Positions 16,696 through 26,156 are shown, counted from the first letter of the stretch. The stretch is 64,000 nucleotides of DNA from Myceligenerans salitolerans (GCF_017349295.1 NZ_JAFMPK010000048.1:115758-179757); one strand, 5' to 3'. Program-made: numbers and translations. The notes: generated by a model from the letters alone, not told the origin.

Positions 16696-18294
16696 ATGCC
16701 GTACACCCATCGTCTCCGCGTCTACAAGAGCGCGGAGAGCCTCGAACGCAAGGACCAGCTGGCATGGAAGCTCGCCGAGCTCGCGACCGACCCTGTCGCG
16801 CCGGCGTCCGAGGTCACCGACATGGTCGTGAACCGCGTGATCGACAACGCGTCGGTCGCGGCGGCCAGCCTGGTCCGCGGACCTGGTGTCGCGTCCCGCG
16901 CGCAGGCCGTGGCACACCCGTACACCCCGGGATCGACCGTGTTCGGCCTGCCCGCCGACCGGACCTGCAGCCCGGAGTGGGCAGCCTGGGCGAACGGGGT
17001 GGCCGTGCGGGAGCTCGACTTCCACGACACGTTCCTGGCGGCCGAGTACTCCCATCCCGGTGACAACATCCCGCCGGTCCTCGCCGTCGCCCAGCATGCG
17101 GGCGTGGACGGCGCCGCACTGCTCCGCGGCATCATCACCGGCTACGAGATCCAGGTGGACCTGGTCAAGGCGATCAGCCTGCACAAGCACAAGATCGACC
17201 ACGTCGCGCACCTGGGCCCGAGCGCTGCCGCCGGTATCGGCACGATGCTCGGCCTGGACACCGAGACGGTGTTCCAGGCGATCGGGCAGGCGCTGCACAC
17301 CACGACGGCCACCAGGCAGTCCCGCAAGGGCCAGATCTCCACATGGAAGGCACACGCGCCCGCGTTCGCCGGCAAGCTCGCGGTCGAGGCGGTCGACCGC
17401 GCCATGCGCGGCCAGACCTCTCCCGAGCCGATCTACGAGGGCGAGGACGGCGTGGTCGCGTGGCTGCTGGACGGACCGGACGCCGCGTACGACGTCGTGC
17501 TGCCGGGTGCGGGTGAACCCCGGACCGGCATCCTCGACACGTACACCAAGGAACACTCGGCCGAGTACCAGGCGCAGGCCGTCATCGACCTGGCCCGCGC
17601 GCTCGGCGGCGAGCGGCCCGACCTGCGCGACCCGGCGAACGTCGAGAGCATCGTCCTGCACACGAGCCACCACACCCATTACGTGATCGGCTCGGGCGCG
17701 AACGACCCGCAGAAGTACGACCCCACGGCGTCCCGTGAGACGCTCGACCACTCCGTGCCGTACATCTTCGCGGTCGCCCTGCAGGACGGCGGGTGGCACC
17801 ACGTCGACTCGTACGCGCCGCAGCGGGCGCAGCGCCCCGACACGGTCGAGTTGTGGCGCAAGGTCACCACCACGGAGGACCCCGAGTGGACGCGCCGCTA
17901 CCACTCCACCGACCCGGCCGAGAAGGCGTTCGGTGGACGCGTGGAGATCACGACGGCGTCGGGAGAAACGGTGACCCGCGAGATCGCCGTGGCCGACGCG
18001 CACCCGCTCGGCGCGCGGCCGTTCGCCCGGGAGAACTACGTGGCGAAGTTCCGCACCTTGACCGAGGGGGTCCTGGAGGAGGCGGAGATCGCGCGGTTCC
18101 TCGACCTCGCCGAGCGTCTGCCGGAGCTCACCCCGGCCGAGGTCCGCGAGCTGACGATCGTCGCGCGCCCCGGCCTGCTGGACGAGGTTCCCGCACCGCG
18201 CGGGCTGTTCGACATGGTTCCCCGAGACGGCACGCCCGCCGCGGCGGGCGCCGCCGGAGGCCGGGCGACCGCGACGAACGCCGGAGGCCGGTGA
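16696..18294 (+). CDS. prpD: 2-methylcitrate dehydratase (MmgE/PrpD family)
   Basis: Dehydrates 2-methylcitrate in the methylcitrate cycle, which turns propionyl-CoA into pyruvate and succinate. The 532-residue protein has the MmgE/PrpD layout: an all-helical N-terminal domain ([19 protein letters not shown]), [21 protein letters not shown], then the C-terminal lid. GGGAGAG precedes the ATG, which supports this start over one 111 bases upstream. First gene of prpD-prpB-prpC; its stop overlaps the prpB start. Confidence 0.93.
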   Translation: MPYTHRLRVYKSAESLERKDQLAWKLAELATDPVAPASEVTDMVVNRVIDNASVAAASLVRGPGVASRAQAVAHPYTPGSTVFGLPADRTCSPEWAAWANGVAVRELDFHDTFLAAEYSHPGDNIPPVLAVAQHAGVDGAALLRGIITGYEIQVDLVKAISLHKHKIDHVAHLGPSAAAGIGTMLGLDTETVFQAIGQALHTTTATRQSRKGQISTWKAHAPAFAGKLAVEAVDRAMRGQTSPEPIYEGEDGVVAWLLDGPDAAYDVVLPGAGEPRTGILDTYTKEHSAEYQAQAVIDLARALGGERPDLRDPANVESIVLHTSHHTHYVIGSGANDPQKYDPTASRETLDHSVPYIFAVALQDGGWHHVDSYAPQRAQRPDTVELWRKVTTTEDPEWTRRYHSTDPAEKAFGGRVEITTASGETVTREIAVADAHPLGARPFARENYVAKFRTLTEGVLEEAEIARFLDLAERLPELTPAEVRELTIVARPGLLDEVPAPRGLFDMVPRDGTPAAAGAAGGRATATNAGGR

Positions 18295-19217
18295 TGCTCT
18301 TCAGCCGCGAGACGCCGGCGGCCAAGCGCCGCGCCTTCCGCGAGGCGCTGGCCTCGGGCGACGTCCTGCGCCTCCCCGGCGCCTTCAACCCGCTGTCCGC
18401 ACGCCTGATCGAGGACAAGGGGTTCGACGGCGTGTACGTCTCGGGCGCCGTCCTGTCGGCGGACCTCGGGCTGCCCGACATCGGGCTCACGACGCTGTCC
18501 GAGGTGTCCGGGCGCGCCGGGCAGATCGCCCGTGTCACGGACCTGCCCACACTGGTCGACGCGGACACCGGGTTCGGGGAGCCGATGAACGTCGCCCGCA
18601 CCGTGCAGACGATGGAGGACGCGGGCGTCGCCGGAATGCACCTCGAGGACCAGGTGAACCCGAAGCGCTGCGGGCACCTGGACGGCAAGGAGGTCGTCGG
18701 GCTCGGCGAGGCGGTGCGTCGCGTGCGCGCCGCGGTGGACGGCCGTCGTGACCCGGACTTCCTCGTCATGGCACGTACCGACGTGCGGGGTACCGAGCCC
18801 GGCGACCGCGGGCTCCGGCTCGCTGTCGACCGGGCCAAGGCACTGGCCGACGCCGGGGCGGACGCGATCTTCCCGGAGGCCATGCGTGATCTGTCGGAGT
18901 TCGAAGCCGTGGCCTCGGCCCTCGACGTGCCGGTGCTGGCGAACATGACCGAGTTCGGCAAGTCAGAACTGTTCACGGTGAAGCAGCTCGGCGACGCCGG
19001 CGCCCGGATCGTGATCTATCCGGTGACCCTCCTGCGGATGGCGATGGGCGCGGCCGAGCGCACGCTGGACACGCTGAACGCGGAGGGCACGCAGGACGCC
19101 GTCGTCGGCGACATGCAGACCCGGGCGCGGCTCTACGAACTCGTCGACTACGCGGGCTACAACCACTTCGACTCGACCGTCTTCACCTACGAGCCGGGGC
19201 AGAACAACCAGCACTGA
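18294..19217 (+). CDS. prpB: 2-methylisocitrate lyase
   Basis: Cleaves 2-methylisocitrate to pyruvate and succinate. The 307-residue product shows the isocitrate-lyase superfamily barrel: L-P-G-A-F-N, D-G-V-Y-V-S-G, L-V-D-A-D-T-G-F-G (metal site), H-L-E-D-Q-V-N-P-K-R-C-G-H, where K-R-C-G-H is the catalytic loop (K-K-C-G-H in the E. coli enzyme), and A-R-T-D. The ATG overlaps the prpD stop (TGATG) with GGAGG upstream; an adjacent GTG at 18291 is an alternative start. Confidence 0.95.
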   Translation: MLFSRETPAAKRRAFREALASGDVLRLPGAFNPLSARLIEDKGFDGVYVSGAVLSADLGLPDIGLTTLSEVSGRAGQIARVTDLPTLVDADTGFGEPMNVARTVQTMEDAGVAGMHLEDQVNPKRCGHLDGKEVVGLGEAVRRVRAAVDGRRDPDFLVMARTDVRGTEPGDRGLRLAVDRAKALADAGADAIFPEAMRDLSEFEAVASALDVPVLANMTEFGKSELFTVKQLGDAGARIVIYPVTLLRMAMGAAERTLDTLNAEGTQDAVVGDMQTRARLYELVDYAGYNHFDSTVFTYEPGQNNQH

Positions 19218-19230
19218 CCAGACGCCGGGC

Positions 19231-19267
19231 GGGCTTGCCGGGACCACGACCAGGCCCCGGCAGGCCC
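19231..19267 (+). other. Intercistronic hairpin between prpB and prpC
   Basis: GGGCTTGCCGGG (19231-19242) pairs with CCCGGCAGGCCC (19256-19267), 12 bp with one G-T wobble, in the 83-base gap. There is no T tract, so it is more likely an attenuating or mRNA-stabilising element than a full terminator. Confidence 0.5.
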
Positions 19268-19300
19268 GGCCGATGAAGCACCTCACGAAGGAGTGACAGC

Positions 19301-20422
19301 ATGACCGCAACCCCCACCGGCGAGATCCGCAAGGGCCTGGCCGGCGTCATCGCCGACCAGAGCGGGATCTCCAAGGTCAACCCCGAGACCAACTCGCTGC
19401 TCTACCGCGGGTATCCCGTCCAGGATCTCGCCGCCCGCGTGAGCTTCGAGGAGGTCGCGTACCTGCTCTGGCACGGCGAGCTGCCCACGTCGGCCCAGCT
19501 CGACGAGCAGACGAAGGCCGAGCGTGCTGCGCGTGCCCTTCCGGAGAACGTCAAGGCGGCGATCCTGGAGCTGCCCACCGAGTGCCACCCGATGGACGTC
19601 TGCCGCACCGCGGTGTCGCTGCTCGGGGCGCACGACCCGCAGGCCGAGGACTCCTCGGTCGACGCGGAGCTCGGCAAGGCGCTGCGGCTGTGGGCGGTCA
19701 TGCCGTCGGTCGTGGCGCTGGACCAGCGCCGGCGGCGGGGACAGGAGATCGTGCCGCCACGTGAGGACCTGGGCTACTCGGCGAACTTCCTGTGGATGAC
19801 GTTCGGCGAGGAGGCCGACCCCGCCGTCGTCAAGGCGTTCGAGGCGTCGATGGTGCTCTACGCGGAGCACTCGTTCAACGCCTCGACGTTCACGGCTCGC
19901 GTCATCACCTCCACGCTGGCGGACCTGCACTCCGCCGTCACGGGTGCGATCGGCGCGCTCAAGGGACCGCTGCACGGTGGCGCGAACGAGGCCGTGCAGG
20001 AGACGTTCGAGGAGATCGGCACGGCCGACAGGGCCGTCGCATGGCTCGACGACGCCCTCGCGTCCAAGCGCAAGATCATGGGCTTCGGCCACCGCGTTTA
20101 CAAGAAGGGCGACTCGCGGGTGCCCACCATGCGCGCTGTGCTCGGCGACATGGTGGAGCACTACGGGAAGCACGAGGTGCTCGACCTGTACGACGCGCTC
20201 GAGCAGGCGATGGGCGAGCGCAAGGGCATCAAGCCCAACCTCGACTACCCTGCCGGGCCCGCCTACCACCTGATGGGTTTCGACACGAACATCTTCACGC
20301 CCCTGTTCGTGGCGTCGCGCATCACCGGCTGGACCGCGCACATCATGGAACAGCGGGCCTCGAACGCCCTGATCCGTCCGGTCTGCGAGTACAACGGACC
20401 GGACGAGCGCCAGGTCCCCTGA
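19301..20422 (+). CDS. prpC: 2-methylcitrate synthase (citrate synthase family)
   Basis: Condenses propionyl-CoA with oxaloacetate. The 373-residue length and motifs fit the short PrpC-type citrate synthases: L-L-Y-R-G-Y-P-V-Q-D-L-A, G-P-L-H-G-G-A-N-E-A-V (first catalytic His), M-G-F-G-H-R-V-Y-K (second His), and G-F-D-T-N-I-F-T-P-L-F. GAAGGAG lies 6 bases before ATG. It closes the prpDBC operon; methylcitrate rather than citrate synthase is inferred from operon context. Confidence 0.93.
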   Translation: MTATPTGEIRKGLAGVIADQSGISKVNPETNSLLYRGYPVQDLAARVSFEEVAYLLWHGELPTSAQLDEQTKAERAARALPENVKAAILELPTECHPMDVCRTAVSLLGAHDPQAEDSSVDAELGKALRLWAVMPSVVALDQRRRRGQEIVPPREDLGYSANFLWMTFGEEADPAVVKAFEASMVLYAEHSFNASTFTARVITSTLADLHSAVTGAIGALKGPLHGGANEAVQETFEEIGTADRAVAWLDDALASKRKIMGFGHRVYKKGDSRVPTMRAVLGDMVEHYGKHEVLDLYDALEQAMGERKGIKPNLDYPAGPAYHLMGFDTNIFTPLFVASRITGWTAHIMEQRASNALIRPVCEYNGPDERQVP

Positions 20423-20429
20423 TCCCCCG

Positions 20430-20443
20430 TGTGCCGCGCCACG
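20430..20443. promoter_or_regulatory. Possible Crp-binding site upstream of crp
   Basis: TGTG-N6-CACG differs at one base from the TGTG-N6-CACA core used by actinobacterial Crp. It lies about 140 bases before the crp start, so autoregulation is possible but unproven. Confidence 0.3.
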
Positions 20444-20583
20444 CCGCCGTGAACCCGCCTCCATCGACGGTTTTCGCGGATCGTGCGGCACACTGGGTAC
20501 TGGAACAACACACGGACTTCAGGACGTCGCGCCGGTGACACCGGGCGCGGGCACCTGGTCCCCGACAAGTGAGGACATCACTG

Positions 20584-21261
20584 GTGGACGACGAGGTCGT
20601 ACTCTCAGCACCCCTGTTCGCGGACATGGAGAGCGGTGAGTCGCGCGCGCTCTTCGAGTCGATGGTCCCGGTGGACCTGGTCCGTGGCGACGTTCTCTTC
20701 CGGGAAGGCGAGCCCGGAGACCGGCTCTACGTCATCGCCTCGGGCAAGATCAAGCTCGGCCGTCGCTCCGCCGACGGGCGCGAGAACCTGCTGTCGATCC
20801 TGGGCCCGGGCGAGATGTTCGGTGAGCTGTCGCTCTTCGACCCGGGTCCGCGCACGGCATCGGCGTCGTCGGTCTCCGACGCGCTGGTCTACGAGCTTCG
20901 CCACGATGCGCTCGTGAAGTGGATCGGCGAGCACCCGACCGTCTCCATGCAGCTGCTCGGCGCGCTCGCGCGCCGCCTGCGCCGCACCAACGAGACACTT
21001 GCGGACCTCGTCTTCTCCGACGTGCCCGGCCGCGTCGCCAAGGCGCTGCTCGACCTCTCGACCCGCTTCGGCGAGCCGAACGACGACGGCGTACGGGTGG
21101 CCCACGACCTCACGCAGGAGGAGCTCGCCCAGCTGGTCGGCGCCTCACGCGAGACGGTCAACAAGGCCCTGGCCGACTTCGCGACCCGCGGGTGGGTCCG
21201 GCGCGAGGGGCGCGCCGTGGTGCTGCTGGACATGGACCGGCTGGAACGGCGGGCGCGCTGA
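20584..21261 (+). CDS. crp: Actinobacterial Crp/Fnr-family cAMP-responsive regulator
   Basis: The 225-residue protein is nearly collinear with mycobacterial CRP (Rv3676). The cyclic-nucleotide domain contains E-G-E-P-G-D-R-L-Y and the phosphate-binding cassette F-G-E-L-S-L-F-D-P-G-P-R-T-A. A long C-helix precedes D-V-P-G-R-V-A-K and the winged helix L-T-Q-E-E-L-A-Q-L-V-G-A-S-R-E-T-V-N-K-A-L. GTG at 20584 is chosen because GAGGA lies 8 bases upstream and the N-terminus matches relatives. It lies downstream of prpDBC with its own 161-base leader. Confidence 0.93.
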   Translation: MDDEVVLSAPLFADMESGESRALFESMVPVDLVRGDVLFREGEPGDRLYVIASGKIKLGRRSADGRENLLSILGPGEMFGELSLFDPGPRTASASSVSDALVYELRHDALVKWIGEHPTVSMQLLGALARRLRRTNETLADLVFSDVPGRVAKALLDLSTRFGEPNDDGVRVAHDLTQEELAQLVGASRETVNKALADFATRGWVRREGRAVVLLDMDRLERRAR

Positions 21262-21284
21262 GGCTCTCCACCTGATCACATCGC

Positions 21285-21315
21285 GATGGCCCGGACCTGA
21301 ACGGTCCGGGCCATC
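21285..21315. terminator. Terminator after crp
   Basis: GATGGCCCGGACC and its exact complement (21303-21315) form a 13-bp stem around TGAAC. It lies 24 bases after the crp stop and faces a convergent gene, so it may work both ways. Confidence 0.8.
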
Positions 21316-21375
21316 GGCGTCCGTGGGGTCGGTGCGCCGATGATGCGAATCGATCACACGAATGCCGTTCGACAG

Positions 21376-21705
21376 CTACCGAAGGGTCGCGATCGCGAAC
21401 AACAGGAGAGCGGCGATCTCGATGCCTCCCAGGAACAGGAGGCCGGCCGCACCGTCTTCCTTTGCGCCCACCGATCGGCGTGCCCGGTACGCCCACAGGA
21501 GCACGATCCAGGCGAGGAGAAAGGGCACACCGATCACGGCGACGTCTCGTCCGGTCAGTGGCGCGCCGAGTCCGTCGTGTGTGAGTGGCCGCAGGTGGCC
21601 GAAGTACCAGATCCACGGACCGACCAGGTAGGCAACGATGCCGATGGCACAGGCCGAGACGTAGAGCCCGATGTGACGACGGCCGGAAGGTGCGGTCGTG
21701 GTCAT
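21376..21705 (-). CDS. Small three-helix membrane protein of unknown function
   Basis: A 109-residue protein starting at ATG 21705 with GGGAGA upstream. Hydrophobic segments lie at about residues 12-33, 53-71 and 85-106, separated by short charged loops (R-A-R-R-S-V-G-A-K-E-D). No family recognised. The reading frame and its upstream region are less GC-biased than the neighbours, which suggests later arrival. Confidence 0.55.
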   Translation of the reverse strand: MTTTAPSGRRHIGLYVSACAIGIVAYLVGPWIWYFGHLRPLTHDGLGAPLTGRDVAVIGVPFLLAWIVLLWAYRARRSVGAKEDGAAGLLFLGGIEIAALLLFAIATLR

Positions 21706-22011
21706 GTCAGCCGTCTCCCGGTATGCATTCCGTGCTCGGCTGCTCGTCGCTGAGTGCAAGCGCGCATGAGATCGCTCTTGCGTATGCGTCTGCTCCAGCG
21801 TCATTCGGATGCACGGCTGAGCGTCCGCACTATCGTTCTCGATCGAGTAGTAGATGGCATCGATGCACCTCCCTATGGTGGCATCCATGCACTTGGGGCA
21901 GGATTGCCCATCAGGATAAATCGGACTAAATCATAATCGCGAATAACTGATGAGTCCAAGTCTTCCTATCGACCGGAAGTTGCCAGGGACAGTAGGCGCT
22001 GGAACGGCGGG
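21706..22011. other. Unusually AT-rich gene-free stretch with paired palindromes
   Basis: About 300 bases without a supported gene between two minus-strand genes. Its composition is clearly lower in GC than the surroundings. It holds the perfect palindrome GCATCGATGC (21857-21866) and the near copy GCATCCATGC (21881-21890) in a repeated TGGCATCsATGCAC context, 24 bp apart. These could be operators for the small membrane gene or a remnant of an inserted element. Confidence 0.5.
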
Positions 22012-23028
22012 CTAACTCACCTTGGCCGTGAGGGTCAGGAGGGTGGCCTCCGGGCGGCACGCGAAGCGGATCTGCCAGTACGGCGACGTGCCTGCGCCGG
22101 CAGAGACGTGGAGCCACGTGGAGTCGTCGCCATCCGGCTCGTCCGGGCGCGGGCCTGGCCAGCCGTGCAGGCCGGAGGCCCGGCCGCGGTCCAGGTCGCA
22201 GTTCGTGACCAGGGCGCCGACGCCGGGGAGGCAGAGCTGGCCGCCGTGGGTGTGGCCGGCGAACACCATGTCGACACCGTCGGCCCGGAGCTGGTTCAGC
22301 ACACGCTGGTACGGGGCGTGGACGACGCCGAAGCGCAGGAGCGGGTCCTGCGCGTCACCAGCGAAGTCCACGCGACTGGCCACGTCCTCGGCCGGCTTCG
22401 CACCGGGGAGGGAGCGCGCGGCCGCAGTCCCGGTGCCGGTCGCCGTGCGCGGCTCCGGCATGACGTCGCGGTCCAGGTGCGGGTCGTCCATGCCGACCAG
22501 GTCGAGCACCCGGCCGTCACGGAGCGTGATCGCGTCGCGGCGGTTCGTCAGGTCCGCCCAGCCGGCCTCGCGGAATGCCTTCGCCAGGGACTCGGTGGGA
22601 AGCGGTACGAGGTCGTCACGATGGTCGCGCGCGTCCGGCAGAAGGTATCGGGCGGGATTCTTGAACGTGGGCGCGAAGTAGTCGTTCGAGCCCATCACGA
22701 AAGCGCCGGGTACTTCCATGAGCGGCCCGAGCACGTCCAGCAGCGGGCTGAGCGCACGCAGGTGCCCGAAGTTGTCGCCCGTGTTGATGACGACGTCGGG
22801 CGCGAGGCCCGCGAGCGACCGGACCCAGTCCTGCTTGGTGTGCTGTGAGGGCGTCAGATGCAGATCGCTGATATGCAGTACCCGGACCGGCCGCTGTCCG
22901 GGCGCCAGGACGGGAACCGTGAACCGGCGCACCGTGAACAGCTTCGACTCCAGGTGAGCGTAGGCGAGGCCGGCGGCTGCGGCCCCGCCGACGGTCGCGA
23001 GCGCCGTCAGCGCTGTGCGTACGGCCAT
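22012..23028 (-). CDS. Membrane-anchored calcineurin-like metallophosphoesterase
   Basis: 338 residues with an N-terminal hydrophobic anchor (about 6-24). The five metallophosphoesterase blocks are present: I-S-D-L-H, N-T-G-D-N, G-S-N-D (variant of GNHD), H-A-P, and G-H-T-H-G-G-Q. Related proteins sit beside the class A penicillin-binding protein gene in actinobacteria, as here, where only 3 bases separate the stop of that gene from this start. The substrate is unknown; lipid or undecaprenyl phosphoesters are possible but unproven. Confidence 0.88.
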   Translation of the reverse strand: MAVRTALTALATVGGAAAAGLAYAHLESKLFTVRRFTVPVLAPGQRPVRVLHISDLHLTPSQHTKQDWVRSLAGLAPDVVINTGDNFGHLRALSPLLDVLGPLMEVPGAFVMGSNDYFAPTFKNPARYLLPDARDHRDDLVPLPTESLAKAFREAGWADLTNRRDAITLRDGRVLDLVGMDDPHLDRDVMPEPRTATGTGTAAARSLPGAKPAEDVASRVDFAGDAQDPLLRFGVVHAPYQRVLNQLRADGVDMVFAGHTHGGQLCLPGVGALVTNCDLDRGRASGLHGWPGPRPDEPDGDDSTWLHVSAGAGTSPYWQIRFACRPEATLLTLTAKVS

Positions 23029-23031
23029 GGG

Positions 23032-25425
23032 TCAGTCGTTCCCCTCGGCTCCGCCACCGTTGCCGTTGCCGTTGCCGCCACCGTTTCCGTTCCCGCCGCC
23101 GTTGTTCCCACCGCCGTTGTCACCGCCGGAGTCACCGCCACCGCCCTCCGAGTCACCGTCGCCGGAATCGTCGTCATCGTCGCCCGGCGGCTGAGACTGG
23201 GTGGGCGCCTTGCCGATCAGGTTCGGATCCGCGCTGGGGAACTGCTCGATCGGCATGTCCTTCATCGCCTCGGTGGTGTAGATGTCCCATGCGGGGAGTG
23301 CGACGGAGCTTCCGTACAGCCACGGGTAGGGCTGGCCGGGCTTCTCGAGGTTGTACTTGCCGCCGTTCACGAGGATGTTCTGGTGCACGTCGTTCCCCTT
23401 GGCCTGGCCGACCCACACGGACGTGGACAGGTTCGGCGTGTAGCCCGTGAACCAGCTCTGGTAGCCCGACTGCGTGGTTCCCGTCTTACCGGCAACCGGA
23501 CGAGTCGCGGCGAACCTGTCCTTGACGGTCCAGCCCGTGCCCCAGGGGCTCCCGGTGAACACCTTGGTCATCGCGTAGGCCACGGTGTTCGCGACGTTCG
23601 ATTCGAGGGTCTGCTTGCAGCCCGCCGACGGCACGTCGAGCTCCTCACCACCGCGGGTCTCGGCCGAGAGGATCGCGATCGGCTTGCAGTACGTCCCGCC
23701 CGTGGCGAACGTCGAGTAGGCGGAAGCCATGTAGAGCGGCGTGGTGGGCTGCGTCCCGAGGGTCATGGACGGCAGGACCTCGATGTCCTTTGCCTTCGCC
23801 TCGCCCTTGATCGGGCCCCCACCGTCGATGCTGGCGTGCAGCGACGGGCGGAAGCCGGCGTCGTAGGCGGACTTGCGAATGCCGCAGAGGTTCATCTGCT
23901 GGGACATCCGTGCGTAGACCGTGTTGACCGACTGGTAGGTGCCCTGTGACACGGTCATCGAGCTGCTCGACGCATCCTCGGCGTTACGCACCCGCCAGTC
24001 GGCACCGGCCAGTGACGCACCTTCACAGCCCGCCGAGAAGGATCCCTGCGGCAACGTGACAGTCGTCGCCGGGAGCACATCGTTCAGGCGGTGGCCGGAG
24101 CGAAGCCACTCCGTGAGCACGAAGGGCTTGAAGTTGGATCCGGGCTGGAAGCCTGTCGATCCACCATGCAGGTAGTCGGCCGAGAAGTTCAGGGCCGTGT
24201 GCAACGGTTCCGGTTCGTCGGACGCGTCGTACGGCTTGTTCTGCGCCATGCTGAGGATCTTGCCCGTGCCGGGCTCCACTGACGTGATCGCCGCGTCCAG
24301 GCCGCTCGGATCACTGGTCGGCACGACCTCGTTGACCGTCTCCTGCGCCGCCTTCTGCTTCTTCATGTCGAGCGTCGTCACGATGTCGAGCCCACCCTGG
24401 TAGAGCAGGTTGTACCGATCCTCGCGGGTCTCCCCGAACTCCTCGCTCAGCAGGAACTCCTTGATCACGTAGTCGCAGAAGAACGCCGACCCCGCGGGCG
24501 CCTCCTCGCAACCGAGCTGGAGCTTGCGCGGTTTGAGCGTGTCCTCGATCGGAGTGTCCTTCGCCTCCCGGTACTCGTCGTCGGAGATGTACCCGAGCCC
24601 CCACATCTTGTTCAGCACGAGGTTCCGGCGTTCCTCGTTGGTCTCGGGGTTCTCCAGCGGGTCGAACCGGCTCGGCTCCTTGGTGATGCCGGCGATCGTC
24701 GCCGCCTCCACGACGTTCAGGTCTGCCGCGTTCTTGCTGAAGTAGCGCTGTGCGGCGACCTGGACCCCGTAGATGCTCACCCCGAACTGGGCGACGTTCA
24801 GGTAGCCGGCGAGGATCTCGTTCTTCGTCATCTTCTTCTCGATCGCGATCGAGAGCTTGGCCTCGCGGATCTTCCGCTGGATCGAGTCCTCCCGGGCGTC
24901 GAGGATGCCGAACGGGTCGTCGTCCTTGAGCGCCTCCTCGATCAAGGAGTTCTTCACGTACTGCTGCGTGAGCGTGGACGCGCCCTGCTGTGCGGCGCCC
25001 GAGGCGTTGCTGACCGCCGCACGGGCGATGCCCTGCGGGTCGACGCCGTTGTGCTCGTAGAAGCGCTCGTCCTCGATGGCGATCGCGGCGTGCTGCATGT
25101 GCTTCGAGATCTTCTTCAGCGGCACCACGATGCGGTTCTGCTCGTAGACGGAGGCCAGCAGGGTCTTGCCGTCGCTCGCGAAGATTCGCGACTGCTCGGA
25201 CAGTGGCGTCAGCTCGAGCTCGTCCGGCACCTCGTCGAACAGGCGGACACCGGCGTCGACGGTGGTGTCCGTCCCCGCGGCCAGGGGGATGAGCATCCCG
25301 GCGCCGATGAGGCCGCCCGCGCCGGCGGTCAGGACGAAGGCGAGGAGGAGTGCGATCAGCTGCGTGGCGGGAATCTTGCGGGTGATCCGCCGCTGCTCTG
25401 AGCTCAGGGGGTGGGCCGACGACAT
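23032..25425 (-). CDS. Bifunctional class A penicillin-binding protein (PonA2-like)
   Basis: Polymerises and cross-links peptidoglycan. The 797-residue protein has a membrane anchor at about 22-50. The GT51 domain carries E-D-E-R-F-Y-E-H near 118-125, G-A-S-T-L-T-Q-Q at 148-155 and K-N-E-I-L-A-G-Y-L-N at 201-210. The transpeptidase has S430-N-F-K433, S499-V-N501 and K647-T-G649, all intact. The last 60 residues are Gly/Asn/Asp-rich and disordered. The start at 25425 is the first Met before the anchor. The locus (crp, phosphoesterase, PBP, RidA) matches the conserved actinobacterial ponA2 neighbourhood. Confidence 0.93.
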   Translation of the reverse strand: MSSAHPLSSEQRRITRKIPATQLIALLLAFVLTAGAGGLIGAGMLIPLAAGTDTTVDAGVRLFDEVPDELELTPLSEQSRIFASDGKTLLASVYEQNRIVVPLKKISKHMQHAAIAIEDERFYEHNGVDPQGIARAAVSNASGAAQQGASTLTQQYVKNSLIEEALKDDDPFGILDAREDSIQRKIREAKLSIAIEKKMTKNEILAGYLNVAQFGVSIYGVQVAAQRYFSKNAADLNVVEAATIAGITKEPSRFDPLENPETNEERRNLVLNKMWGLGYISDDEYREAKDTPIEDTLKPRKLQLGCEEAPAGSAFFCDYVIKEFLLSEEFGETREDRYNLLYQGGLDIVTTLDMKKQKAAQETVNEVVPTSDPSGLDAAITSVEPGTGKILSMAQNKPYDASDEPEPLHTALNFSADYLHGGSTGFQPGSNFKPFVLTEWLRSGHRLNDVLPATTVTLPQGSFSAGCEGASLAGADWRVRNAEDASSSSMTVSQGTYQSVNTVYARMSQQMNLCGIRKSAYDAGFRPSLHASIDGGGPIKGEAKAKDIEVLPSMTLGTQPTTPLYMASAYSTFATGGTYCKPIAILSAETRGGEELDVPSAGCKQTLESNVANTVAYAMTKVFTGSPWGTGWTVKDRFAATRPVAGKTGTTQSGYQSWFTGYTPNLSTSVWVGQAKGNDVHQNILVNGGKYNLEKPGQPYPWLYGSSVALPAWDIYTTEAMKDMPIEQFPSADPNLIGKAPTQSQPPGDDDDDSGDGDSEGGGGDSGGDNGGGNNGGGNGNGGGNGNGNGGGAEGND

Positions 25426-25533
25426 GCGGTCCAGGGTAGTAGGAAAGCCTGTGATGACACGCGGTACGGGGGCCGCGCGGTGTGCGGGTCGTGTGTACGG
25501 TGCCCCTGCCGACGCCGGGCTACGATCGGCCCC

Positions 25534-25698
25534 ATGGCTACCACGTGGGAGTACTCGACGATCCCCCTCCTGATCCACAACACCAAGGCGGTCCTCGACC
25601 AGTGGGGCTCCGACGGCTGGGAACTCGTCCAGGTCGTGCCCGGCCCGGACGGCACCGGGCTCGTCGCCTACCTCAAGCGCCCGGCGGGCGAGCAGTGA
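25534..25698 (+). CDS. DUF4177-like small protein
   Basis: A 54-residue protein: M-A-T-T-W-E-Y-S-T-I-P-L-L, then L-D-Q-W-G-S-D-G-W-E-L-V-Q-V, then a strand L-V-A-Y-L-K-R-P. The G-W-E-L-V core matches DUF4177. Its stop overlaps the RidA GTG start (GTGA), so the two are translationally coupled. It is divergent from the penicillin-binding protein gene across 108 bases. Function unknown. Confidence 0.85.
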   Translation: MATTWEYSTIPLLIHNTKAVLDQWGSDGWELVQVVPGPDGTGLVAYLKRPAGEQ

Positions 25699-26156
25699 GC
25701 GCGGAGCAACGGCTCGCCGATCTCGGGATCGAACTGCCCGACGTCGTCCCGCCGGTCGCGTCGTACGTCCCGGCCGTGCGCTCGGGACAGTACGTGTACA
25801 CCTCGGGTCAGCTGCCCATGGCCGAGGGCGCCCTCCGGGCGACCGGCAAGGTCGGCGACGGTGACGACCTCGTCGACCCCGCACGGGCCAAGGACCTGGC
25901 GCGGACCTGTGCACTGAACGCGCTGGCCGCCGTCCGGTCGCTCACGGGCAGTCTCGACACGGTCACGCGCGTCGTGAAGGTGGTCGGCTTCGTCGCGAGC
26001 GATCCGTCGTTCACCGGGCAGCCCGGCGTGATCAACGGCGCCAGCGACGTCCTGGGAGAGGTCTTCGGGGAACCGCACGCACGCTCCGCCGTCGGCGTCG
26101 CCGTTCTGCCTCTGGACGCACCGGTCGAGGTCGAGATCGTCGTCGAACTCGCCTGA
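25695..26156 (+). CDS. RidA-family enamine/imine deaminase
   Basis: A 153-residue member of the YjgF/RidA family, longer than the 125-130 of classical RidA and typical of the actinobacterial subgroup. Visible family features are G-Q-Y-V-Y-T-S-G-Q-L-P, the A-L-N-A-L-A-A-V helix, V-K-V-V-G-F-V-A-S and the C-terminal A-R-S-A-V-G-V-A-V-L-P, whose Arg contacts the substrate carboxylate in active members. Probably detoxifies 2-aminoacrylate-type intermediates, by family inference. Confidence 0.88.
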   Translation: MSAEQRLADLGIELPDVVPPVASYVPAVRSGQYVYTSGQLPMAEGALRATGKVGDGDDLVDPARAKDLARTCALNALAAVRSLTGSLDTVTRVVKVVGFVASDPSFTGQPGVINGASDVLGEVFGEPHARSAVGVAVLPLDAPVEVEIVVELA

